From Spirogloea muscicola (taxonomy: Eukaryota; Streptophyta; Zygnematophyceae; Spirogloeales; Spirogloeaceae): DNA of 64,000 nucleotides. Positions 21,567-32,600 of the stretch are shown here, in pieces. Every line of letters starts with the position of its first letter. The first letter of the stretch is position 1. Location of the stretch: contig WELB01000226.1 of assembly GCA_009602725.1 (NCBI GenBank), positions 75,549 through 139,548 of the forward strand, written 5' to 3'. The translations under genes and the position numbers were made by a program. The notes below the pieces were generated by a model. That model saw only the letters and a program-made list of their open reading frames with translations. It had not been told where the DNA came from and searched no databases.

Positions 21567-24500
21567 ATGGCCGCCTCCTCCGCGCCGCTGCTGCCGCAGG
21601 CCGCGGCGGGCGCGCGCGCTCGCCCCGGTGGCCGTCGACGTCGGCGCCGACCAGTGGCAGCAGTGGGGGGCCGCGGGCTCCGCCGCCTGGCCGCCTCAGG
21701 ACTTCCCCGCCGTTGCGGCCGGCCAGGACGGCGTCCGCGGAGGGCTGGCTGCCGTCAAGCGCTGGTTCATGAGCGTTGTACTTCCCCAAGGGGTAATGCA
21801 TTCACCGCGACTTTCCCAAGGACTCTCATGCTCTTACCATCAGTAGCCTGTGGCCTTCAATCCGAGCGTTGCAAGGTTCTGTGTGTTGTTGCCAAAGGCA
21901 AATGTCTAGCATCTGCTGTATTGTCAACAGTAGTCCTGTGTACTCCACGTAAAGGTCGCAAGGTTTCCTGCATGTTTCTTTGATAACGCCAAGCGTGCCA
22001 GCATTCACTGTTCTCCTCGTGAGATAGAGCCATATTTGATTCTCCCTTCAAGAAGAAGGGCAATGCAAAAAGGCAATTGGTCACAGTTGCCTGGCAAAGC
22101 TAGGAGAAGTTGCATGCGCTAACGTGTTTACAACTGACAGAAGCGTTCTTCGTCGTGACTCGCCTGCTCTGTGCCTCAACATGTGCCTCAAATGTCACAC
22201 ATATCTTATGTGAATCTTACCAGCAGAAAGTCCTTATTGTGGCAGTGGTCAACCCATCTGGGTCCACTACATCAATGTAGTACATTGTCACCATGTTTTT
22301 GGAAGACCAGAAGGCAAGGAGCAGCCTTAATGCCTGGATTCGCAGGCTAAGATGTGGAATTGGATGTCTTGGATTTGACATGTGGAGCAGATTCCTGGGA
22401 GCAGTGAGCCAGGTTACCCAGGCGTCGCAGTTGGCGAACTATCAGAGCCACCACCAGGCTTTGAGCTGGCCATTAATCTCACTGTTCTGGTGGGAGAGGT
22501 TCTTGAGGAGTATTTCTCTACCAAGCTTGACTACAGCAATGTGACAACCTGTGTGGGTATGTCTCTCACTCAATGTTATCATCGAAGAGGTTCTGACCAA
22601 AGGAGGTGACGCAAGCTTGCTCATGCAACATGCATGACCGAATGAGCCCAGAGCTTTATGTTGGATCATCTGGTTGGCATGCTGCATGATGGTGGATGGG
22701 TAGTGTCAAATCTAATTTTTGACACTGAAGAACTGGTATAATTGTAGACATTCAGTAATCACTTGATTTGCAAAGTCTGCACTGAAGCTTATCTCAGTGT
22801 CTTTGCTGTTCAGATTGTGTTGGCAATGAGACAAGAAACATTGTCTCCAATGTGTCAGCCGCCATCCAGTCTTACTGTAATGAGACTGATCTCACCGTAC
22901 CTCCTGCAGAGAACTTTGTAAGCCCGAGAGATAGATAGACCCTATCAGCCTTTGTTGCACTGTTGTTGATAGGCCTCACTTGGCACTTCAACAACATCAT
23001 GTCTTCTGACCATTGAGATGCAAGCTTGTCTTTCCTTCAACTCCTGAAGAAGCGAAGGTGGTTGCAAACTTTCATACGATTCATGCCTTTACTGTTGCAG
23101 TGCGATTTCTATGACACCTTCCCCAAGCTGGCCACACTCGCGGTCGTAAGCAAGTTGCAGATCAACCCCATTACCATTGGCTTGACACGGTGCGCTGTTG
23201 CTGGTCCTTGTGGATTGAAGGAAGATGATGACAAGTCACAGCTGCAACTGTTCCTGGTGCGTCCTTCTGTGCTGATGTGTTAGAGAGCAGTATGCATTTT
23301 ACTTTGCTGTCATGCTTTGTATGATGCACACTGCCATCTACTTTTATCTTTGGCCATACTTGCCTGGAGTGCTTGCAACATAGGGGACTGCAGAAGAAGC
23401 GGAGCCTTGGAAAAGATGTTGAGTATCATTGGAGCACACCGTTGTTTCTTCAGTAGAAGCTCTGTAGCATTTAGGCTCTCTGAGCTATGGCTCTGTTGTG
23501 ATTGTCATGGTTGGCACAGCACGACAAGGCAAGTCAGAAGGTGGCTAATATGCTACAAGAGGAGGGAGCTGGTCGTTACATGCACAAGCTGGACAAGTAC
23601 AACAATGCAGTCAATGGTGGCGGGGATTCTGAAGAGTGCTGCAAGAGTGAGATATTTCACTGCACCTGAGTGCAGTATCCTTGCCCTTGACAATTGCAGC
23701 GGCTACTTGATCTTGTTGTTGCTGTGTCTTGAGTGCCGTCTTGTAGCTTCTTCTGTTTCGTCCTGAGATGGAAGAAGGGTATCATATGGATGTGCCATGT
23801 ATGTCGCGTGCCAAGGTCAGCCCAATGACACACGTGGCAACTGGATGCTGACAATGTTACAAGTCCTTCACCAGAATGCTTCAAGAAGGGCATCGAGATC
23901 TTCAAGTGCATTGCGAAGATGAAATTCAAGCGCGTTTGCAAGCATGCAAGGTGCCCCAAGATCCAAGCCATGGTGAGCTTTGACACCCTCACTCTGCCAG
24001 TATTTATACAAGCGACTGAACCAAATGATAAGAGTGTTTGTATTCGACTAGCTTGTATGCGACTAGCGACTGAACCAAACGGCAAATGTGTCAGTCGCTG
24101 GTCGCTAGTCGCAGGTCGAAGTTGCCCTGGTTTGAGGCTGTCTTTCTGGCATATGGAGTATACGTGTTCCATAGAACTGTCCTCAGAGGCCAGGCCTCGG
24201 ACGGCATTGACACCCTGCCTCTTCCCAGTGCAAGTTTGCCAAGGAGCACAAGTACCTGGCCAAGACTGCGTTCCTCCTCAAGGTGAAGCCCTGGGAGATT
24301 GTCCTGCGGGCCTGCGTACACCACGGCGCCTGCCCTGGCCCCCCTCACCACCATGGCCACCACCACCACCATCGCCACCACTGGGGGCCACATGGTCCAC
24401 ATGGTCCCCACGGGCCCCACGGTCCCCACGGTCCCCATGGCCCTCACGGGCCGCACGGCCCACACGGGCCGCATGGGCCGTTTGATCCGTTTGGTCCACA

Positions 24501-25575
24501 TGGGCCTCATGGGCCTGATGGGCCTGAGGAGCCAGAGGATTTGTGGACCCCGGAGCTTCCACGCCCTCCATTGTGCTGGATTGATGGCGCGGGCTATGTT
24601 CCATGTCCATCTTCACTCCACACCTCCTCGGACTTCCCACGTGTTAGCCACCCTGGCCTTGATGGCGACGATTTTCGTGGCAAGGTGACAGTGCAGGAGG
24701 ATGACAATGGTGTGACCACTGATGACGTTGCGGATGACAAGGGCAACTCGGTCATCTCCACCATGCCGTTCCTGATACATGTGGTGCCCAGCATTGACAT
24801 TGCCTCAAGTGAGGTGGATTCGGATGATCACACCGAAATTGTGGATCTTGAGATGGAGAGCAACTCAGAGGCCAGTATGGTTGGGGAGACTGCAGTGACC
24901 GATGTGACAAGCCATCCAGGTCAGCAGCCTCACCAAGGGAGATGTAGGAAGTAGGTTGTCTTGCTCCTTTATGAGCATCAGCGCTTAGATGCTCGATAAT
25001 CAAATGCAAGCCCGACTTCTCTCCTTCTAATCTGCACATTTGACAACCTGTGAGAACTTGTGGAAGAGTCCTTACAGGTTCTCTATGTGCCGTTGGTCAC
25101 TGAAGCATGCTCATTGGTTGTGCCCATTGCGCTGACATTCTCAGAGATGGACGAAGCTGGTATGACTGAGCCCAACTTTGGCGAAGCTATGCTACTGAAT
25201 GACTTCATTGCGCACCCTGGTGAGGAGCACTAACACTTTCAGCCTGGCCACTGAGGATTTGTTGTCTCTTACATGCAAGTTCATTTGACAAGGAGCCTTC
25301 CTCTTTCCTCCTCATGCTGACGCCCCTGCTGATGTCCTGCTGATGTCTTCAGTAGATTGGCATCCTCTGCACAAGTTACGGTACACTGCACAACGTTATC
25401 CCTACTATGGTTGAGCTTTTTTCACCTAATCTTTTTTTCCTTGCTGTTTGCAGAGATGGGCAAGCCACTAGTCAAAGGGCCGTTTGATGATAAGCAGTAC
25501 AGCCGTCGGTCTGGCAAGCAGAATAGAGCTGTGCCAGCCCCTGGTTTTCGTGCACTGAGAACTGGGCGTCCTTGA
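21567..25575 (+). CDS. Predicted saposin-like protein with His-Gly-Pro repeat
   Basis: Supported exons: 22391-22550, 22814-22917, 23101-23256, 23520-23646, 23875-23972, 24229 to about 24900, 25078-25219 and 25454-25575. Joins keep frame except that the donor ending the 24229 exon is unresolved. A start at 21567 in a GC-rich first exon is only a guess. The product has N-glycosylation sequons and two Cys-rich blocks that each end like saposin B domains: PITIGLTRCAVAGPC and KPWEIVLRACVHHGAC, both with C-x5-C. The second block has CCKKCFKKG and KRVCKHARC, giving the six or more cysteines of that fold. It then runs into a His cluster and about twelve GPH triplets (24320-24530), followed by an acidic segment. 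Lipid binding in a secretory compartment is an inference from the fold; metal binding by the His stretch is a guess. Confidence 0.55.
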
Positions 25576-27002
25576 TTGTGGTGAGTTTTGAGGATGCAAT
25601 TCTGAAGTCCGATCTCCAAGTTGCTGCTAGGCCCTTCGGCATCCAGCTGTCTTGGCAAATTAGGTCTGCCATGATGTTGTTGCGTAAATTGAAGGACCTC
25701 GGTGAGTACCTCGATTATCAAATCAGTATCTCCAGTCTGCTGTCAGTCAGTATTCCCTAAAAAACTCAGAAGCGCGACAGGTGTCTATGTTCAGCTAATA
25801 CTTATTGGAGGAAGGATCATCTGTTTGCTTAACAGGGTGGTTGTCAATAGTCCTTCCATAGGGACTATTGCCAATCGATGTGGATACTTGCAGCTGAGTT
25901 GGCTGCTGTGGATGTTGCAAACTGTAGTGAATCTTTCTTTCTGTATCTAGCTTGTCAGCTGCTTAACTCTATGTCCTCTACCTAGCCCATCACACGGTTG
26001 GCGGATGTGACATAAGTGACATTCTGATTGTATTCTGGATCATTCACATCGAAGTCACGTCCATATAGACAAGTGCATTTGCCCTCCCCAGATTCTTTGC
26101 AATGCTGGACTGCTTGCAGGGGCTTGCTTCACTGTTGGGAAGTCAGCGGGTTGAAGCTTCAATTGGCACAAGTAATGAACGAATTTTGCTGGATTGCAAG
26201 TCTTCAGGTTCTGCAAACTCTTGATGTTAGCCCTCTTGGCTGTCTTCACATTCGCCACATCTTCTCCTCCTCCAGCCTTCCCAGCTGGACGTTTGCCCCT
26301 CCATAAGAGCCAGCATACCACCTCCGTCTTGGCTGTGCACACATGGCCGTGCAGACAGCCTCACTCATGGCAGCAGACAGCGATTAGAATAGCATAGACG
26401 TTGCCCACCGAATGAGAGTGGCAGCCATGCCTAGGGGGCGCGCCGGTGCAGTCCCACTGTCTAATGACAGAAGGTCCAGGTGCCTGGGCATCTCCTCGTA
26501 CATCAAGCGCTCCTTCAGTCCATTAGGCTCAGACAAGTGGTTCCCAACGCAAATTGCTGGAGGACCATGTCATCGCAGTCAACATGAATGAGGCATTCCA
26601 AAAATCCTCTCTCATAATTGAAAGAGACTTGGGGTTCTATATAGAGCAACAATGGCCACTTTCTGCTTGACTGGATGTACATGATATTACGCAAAGATTC
26701 TCCAAAAATCTGTGGCACTGTAGCAGTGCCATAAAGTTCAGCCAGTCTGACAAGCCATCTCACAGGACATGCTGAGCCATACTGCTTATCAATGTAAATC
26801 ACTCAAACTCCTGCAGTACAAATAATTATATACCGCCTTCCTGGACAGTAAAGAGGGTCAGGGGACAGTGAAGAGCAATTTATATGTCCAACATCCACCA
26901 ACAGCAATCCTAGAAACTCGTTGAAGTGAACTGTGTTCCAAGGTCAGGGGACTTGACAAAGAATTGACAGACAAAATTTCAACTATCTAGTTTATGCGAG
27001 TG
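25576..27002. other. Intergenic, nothing recognised
   Basis: This is the shared 3' region of the convergent saposin-like (+) and DUF3685-like (-) genes. No domain-bearing frame or repeat copy was found. Confidence 0.4.
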
Positions 27003-28795
27003 CTAGGCACTGCTGGGGTGGGGGTTGGTGTTGGGACGCATGCTACGACAAATCCCACGGTACACAAGCCCCAGAGAGCGGCCAATCAGTGCACTAAGGA
27101 GGAAGGAGAGGGCGCCACCAAGTGCTGCCAGCAGAGTACTGCCCACTGGGGCTGCCACATCTGCCAGCTCCAATGCTAGGCTATACGCCAGCCGCCACCC
27201 GCGTAAAGCGCCAAGCTCGGCGCTTCGACGCGCGGGCATGCAAACGCATATCAACACCAGGCCTACCCGTGGCGAAGGCGCCGATGTCGGTGGCGCCTCC
27301 TGGCGCCTGCGCTTGCGCCACCAGCCCCATGCCAGGAGCCGCGCAATGCCAGCACGAGTAACAGAGGCGCGTGGCCGCTGCGAAGGTGGCGGCAGAATGC
27401 GGCCTGCGGTGGCGATCGTCCAGAGGTCGTGGCGGTCCTCGTACATGGCTGCAACGGATGCAAAGTTGCGTCGCAGCCAACGCCGGAGTGCTACCTACGC
27501 AGAGCAGCGCCAGTCAGTGAAGGCCGTGGCCGCACTCTTCGACAGTCCAAGGCAGAGTCTGAGGCGGAGCTTGCAAAGCAGACCTTGTTGCGAAATCTCT
27601 CGAGCGCACGCGTGGATGAGAGCTCAAGCTGCAGGTGGCGTGGCGGGCCACCGCCATTGTCATCCTCGTCGCCGAGCGCGACGCGGTCGAGGTAGGCCGC
27701 CGTGGCGCCGTCAGCGACGTGCACCACAAGGTCCTCCAGCAAGATGGGAGCGTATCGCGTGACAGCGGCTCCGCTGCTTCTGGGCCTGCGCTCGTGAGCC
27801 GGCGCGCCTGTCGTCCTCGTTAGTTCATGACGACTGGCCCAAGCAGGCATCGTGGGCATGCAGAGCAATCCGAGGCCAGTGCAGCAGGCATCCTGGGCAT
27901 GCAGAGCAGTAGGAGCAGGCATGGTGAGGAAGAGGGTGTGGAGGTGCAGTGAGGCTGGAGGTTGAGGGAGAGATGAGGGAGGGGAGAGAGGGAGATTGCC
28001 GGACCTTACTTGCTTGAAGCGCAGGTAGTAGATGAGGTCAGCGTGGAGGCCGGCCTTCTCGTCGACCTCCATGAGCCTGGCAGCGCCCTCTTCGAGGGCC
28101 TCCGCGGACAGCTCGTTGCTGGCCTCCTCTGCCGCCGGGGAGCCTCGCCAGCCCCTCCCGCCGCCGTCGACCGCCGACGGCGATGCTCGAGAGCTGGAGC
28201 TGGCGGTGCTGCCACTGTCTGCCCTGCCGTCGTCACCACCAGACCCTCTGCTCCTGGGCTGGGCGCCGCCGCCGTGCGACAGCAGGGCCGCCGCCGCCTT
28301 GCGCTGGCAGCGCAGGACGAGCTCTGCGCAGGCAGACCGCCAGAGCTCCACCGGCGAGGCCCGCATGTCCTCCGGTATCGCTGCAACCTGGCAATGGCAG
28401 CACAAACGGATTTGGTTACCGAGTTTCCGTCAGGCAGACGGCGTCCTGATGGGCGCCCACATCGGAAGCAGCGGCGGCTGCCCACCTCGGCCTGCAGGTG
28501 CTCGAGGCCGAGCAGGAGGAGGCGGCGGAGCTGTGCAGGCGTCAGCGCCTCGAGGCTCAGCCGGGGGGCCCCAGCCGGCGGAGCGGCGGCGGCGGCGGCG
28601 GCAACGTCGGCGGCGGCCGCGTCGGCGCCGAGGTCACGGAGCTTGTCGCGGATGTCGCCCCAGATGCGGACGGGAAAGGCGGCGGCGCCCCCCGCAGCTG
28701 GCTGCGACGGCGGCGACGGCAGCGGCGGCAGCGGCTCTCTGCTTCTCGCGAGCGGCTCTGGCAGCTCCACGGGGCGCCGCCACGGCGCCGAGAGC
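27003..28795 (-). CDS. DUF3685-like membrane protein (plastid/cyanobacterial type), 5' end in gap
   Basis: Exons on the minus strand: from the gap to 28486, 28387-28010, about 27810-27584, and 27494-27003. Pieces in order: SLEALTPAQLRRLLLLGLEH; VAAIPEDMRASPVELWRSAC; GLHADLIYYLRFKQ; RYAPILLEDLVVHVADG; RALERFRNKVALRRWLRRN with SVAAMYEDRHDLW; and a C-terminal hydrophobic segment followed by IGRSLGLVYRGI. The ordered FRN..R, YxDRxxLW and GRxxGLxxRGI motifs are what I recall of DUF3685 proteins of cyanobacteria and plastids; function unknown. The acceptor of the third exon could not be fixed. The gene lies head to head with U2AF65 across the gap at 28796-29684. Confidence 0.55.
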
Positions 28796-29684
28796 NNNNN
28801 NNNNNNNNNNNNNNNNNNNNNNNNNNNNNNNNNNNNNNNNNNNNNNNNNNNNNNNNNNNNNNNNNNNNNNNNNNNNNNNNNNNNNNNNNNNNNNNNNNNN
28901 NNNNNNNNNNNNNNNNNNNNNNNNNNNNNNNNNNNNNNNNNNNNNNNNNNNNNNNNNNNNNNNNNNNNNNNNNNNNNNNNNNNNNNNNNNNNNNNNNNNN
29001 NNNNNNNNNNNNNNNNNNNNNNNNNNNNNNNNNNNNNNNNNNNNNNNNNNNNNNNNNNNNNNNNNNNNNNNNNNNNNNNNNNNNNNNNNNNNNNNNNNNN
29101 NNNNNNNNNNNNNNNNNNNNNNNNNNNNNNNNNNNNNNNNNNNNNNNNNNNNNNNNNNNNNNNNNNNNNNNNNNNNNNNNNNNNNNNNNNNNNNNNNNNN
29201 NNNNNNNNNNNNNNNNNNNNNNNNNNNNNNNNNNNNNNNNNNNNNNNNNNNNNNNNNNNNNNNNNNNNNNNNNNNNNNNNNNNNNNNNNNNNNNNNNNNN
29301 NNNNNNNNNNNNNNNNNNNNNNNNNNNNNNNNNNNNNNNNNNNNNNNNNNNNNNNNNNNNNNNNNNNNNNNNNNNNNNNNNNNNNNNNNNNNNNNNNNNN
29401 NNNNNNNNNNNNNNNNNNNNNNNNNNNNNNNNNNNNNNNNNNNNNNNNNNNNNNNNNNNNNNNNNNNNNNNNNNNNNNNNNNNNNNNNNNNNNNNNNNNN
29501 NNNNNNNNNNNNNNNNNNNNNNNNNNNNNNNNNNNNNNNNNNNNNNNNNNNNNNNNNNNNNNNNNNNNNNNNNNNNNNNNNNNNNNNNNNNNNNNNNNNN
29601 NNNNNNNNNNNNNNNNNNNNNNNNNNNNNNNNNNNNNNNNNNNNNNNNNNNNNNNNNNNNNNNNNNNNNNNNNNNNNNNNNNNN
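28796..29684. other. Assembly gap (889 N) between divergent genes
   Basis: Unresolved bases covering the 5' ends of the DUF3685-like gene (-) and U2AF65 (+), flanked by extremely GC-rich sequence. Confidence 0.95.
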
Positions 29685-32600
29685 GTCGCCGCCTCCGCGC
29701 GCCGAGCCGCCCCCTCCCCGCCCTGCCGGCGCCGAGGACGGCGGAGCCGGTGCCGAGAACGGCGGCGGAGGCGGCGGCGGGGGCGACCGCAAGCGCAGCG
29801 AGGTGCGCGGGCTGCGGCTCGGTGTTTCCGGGCACCGCGGACGACCACCGTTGGAGGCCCCCTTGCACCCCTCGGCGCTTTGCCCTAGCGCCTGCCGCGA
29901 GTTCACGTGGTCACAACGTGACTGACTGGTCATGAATCAAAGCCTGGTGCATTCTGCGGAAGCCGCTCGCTGAGCGTTCCGAGGACGCTGTGGTTCTGCT
30001 CTGCTCCTTCGCGTGGAGAAAGCCCTCATGCAGCGACCCCCTGTGGTACATACAGCGCTCCTCCCGGGACGACAAGGACAAGGGGGACCGCGAGCGGCAC
30101 CACCGGAGCGACCGGGAGAAGAGCAAGGACCACGAGCGCCGGCACCGTGACGACCGCGACCGGGACAGGGACCGGGAGCGTGAGCCGCGCGGCGAGCGTG
30201 GCGAGCGCGAGCGTGGCGACCGTGAGCGCGGCGAGCGAGGGGACCGCGATCGCGATCGGGAGAGGTGGGTGCCTGTGAGAGTGCTTGCGTTCACAGTGCC
30301 TATCAATTTTTAATGAACAAACACAGTGTTCTGATGGCACAGTTCAGATTGCTGTGCTAAGCATGGCATCTCCGGTCTGCATTACCCCAGTGGACATTGT
30401 GTATGGGCTTGTCTTTGGATTACACATGACATGCCAGCAGATGGTCGCAGGACTGCCCCTGTGGAGGGCTGCAATTTCGGCCATGCTGACAGATAAGACC
30501 GTCATTTAATGTGTTGCGTCAGGCATGGCCGAGAGAAAGGCGGAGACCGTGATCGCGATCGGGAACGACGCCGGCGATCGCATGAATCACGCTCTCGGTC
30601 GCGATCGCGAGAGAGGAGTACTCGGTCAGTGCTGTTCATGATTGTGTCTGAGCACCTTAAGGAGAATCTGCGCGCATAATATATTTATCCAGCTTATGCA
30701 GTCCTGACCTGTTGAGCCTGAGAAGCTGTATACGCATCGTCAGGAACTTTTGGTATTTTCTCTTGATCAATCTTGACTGACAGAGCTTACAGACACTGCT
30801 TGTGCCTTGTGCATCGACCTCGCACTTCTGGTGCAGATCTACATCATGCATGACAGCAGCCAAAGGCTGTGCTAACTGCATACTTCTTCTTTGGCATGCT
30901 TTCTGCAGGAAGAGAACAAGTGGTTTTGACATGGCTCCCCCTGGAGCCACTGCAGCGCCTCTAGCCATGGCAGGTTTGTGATACTTCCTGATGCCTCCTG
31001 ATTATGTGTAGGTTTGGGAAGGGTTAAGGCCCAGACAGCTGTTGCTGCCAATCTGGTCCAGTGCCAACGTGTGGATGAAATGGCAAGCTTTGCTGTGTCA
31101 AAGTGAGGATGTGTTTGCACAAGCAGCATTGGTTCATTGGCTGGTAATGCAGCCCTTGGCGCATTGTCCTGGGGCCTGTCATTCTACGGGTCTGTGGTTA
31201 GCGACAATGGTCTCAGTTGCATGACAAGTGTGATTATGGTTGTTGAAAGGCCATCAGCAGTCACTGAGAACTTCATTTGGTGTTTGTTTGTGTCGTTCTT
31301 TGGTTGCTGTTTGTCTGTTTTGTCTGTTTCTTTTGCTTTTGGACTCGAAAGGCAACCTGAGCCGCGTAGCCCACCCTGCACCTCAACAATGTTAGCCTGC
31401 CAAGGCTCATGCCGAAGACAAGGGGGTGGTTCCCACGAGTAGTGTACAACAAATGGTCTTCGCCTCACTCTCCGACTAACTTTCTGACGATATACACGAC
31501 CATATCGCGGTTCACTGCTGATATGTGTTCTAGTCAGAAGACGTTCACAGAGCGTCACTTGCTATGCTTATGCTCATGAAGCTTGATCTCTTCTCGGTGC
31601 TTGAGTGCCAGACCTGTCCAAGCTGCACCAGCTTGGCTCTTAGTTGAACCTCAACTTTGCACACTGAAACAATGGGTTCCTTGTTCAGGACAAGTTCCAG
31701 GGATGGCACCGCAGATGCCTGGAATGTTTCCTGGGATGTTCCCGTATGGAGGAACTCAGGTTGAAGCCCATCACGCTGTCCTTGATGATTGCTTGTGCAT
31801 GGTTCCTGGACGTGCAACTAAGAACAGCATCAATGTCGTTGTCATAGATGAGGACCATTGCTTTGTTTTGGTTGCTGCAAATGCGCTGCTGGCGTAATGG
31901 ATGAAGGAGTGTTAAAGAGAGAAAGCACTGGTGGTCTCTGTTGCTTGCATATGTGTGTATTACCTTGCATCTTGGCGTTATGTCTTCTCATCGTGCTCAG
32001 TGTACTTGTCTTTGCCAGTTTGGTGGCATGCCTGCAATTCCAGCACAAGCCATGACACAGCAGGTATGCATTGAATCTTTTGAAGCTTACCATGTACTTT
32101 TGACATGGAGTCTTCAACCTTGAATTGAGCACAGATGTTCTCAACCTTGAAGTGACCACAGATGTACATAATGCTGCAAGCAAGGGGCACAGCAGCCACT
32201 TCGCCTGTTGGCCTATGATGTGACATGTTATCATGTCATCACTTGATGCGGACAGAATGGCTAAGCCATTTCTGACAATCTCTCAGCCTGAAGGCCAGCG
32301 CTTTCTTCATTACTTTACAGTTGATACGTTAGTGTTAGGGGCTAACGATGTGCATAAGCTTGTTTCCGGAGGATGTTGTGGTCACAGCCTTGTCTGTTCG
32401 TATTGTTGGTCTTTGCACAGGCCACCAGGCACGCACGTCGCGTTTATGTCGGGGGCTTGCCTCCAATGGCTAATGAACAGGTTTTGCACTTCTCCTTCTT
32501 TGATCTCTGTGGAAAGCACAAGCCCACAAGGCCTTTCAATGACTAAGTTTTGGAAGTGGCTCCTGAATAGCAGCAAGTGGGACAGCAGCCTTGTGAGATG

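Noticed and set aside
24390-24530. Short regular repeat taken for a CRISPR-like array
   Set aside because: The 9-base units have no spacers and are in frame as Gly-Pro-His codons in a eukaryotic gene.
31127-31143. A 17-base exon of U2AF65
   Set aside because: Including it breaks the frame into the next exon at 31689; joining 30973 directly to 31689 keeps it and gives the expected Met/Pro region.
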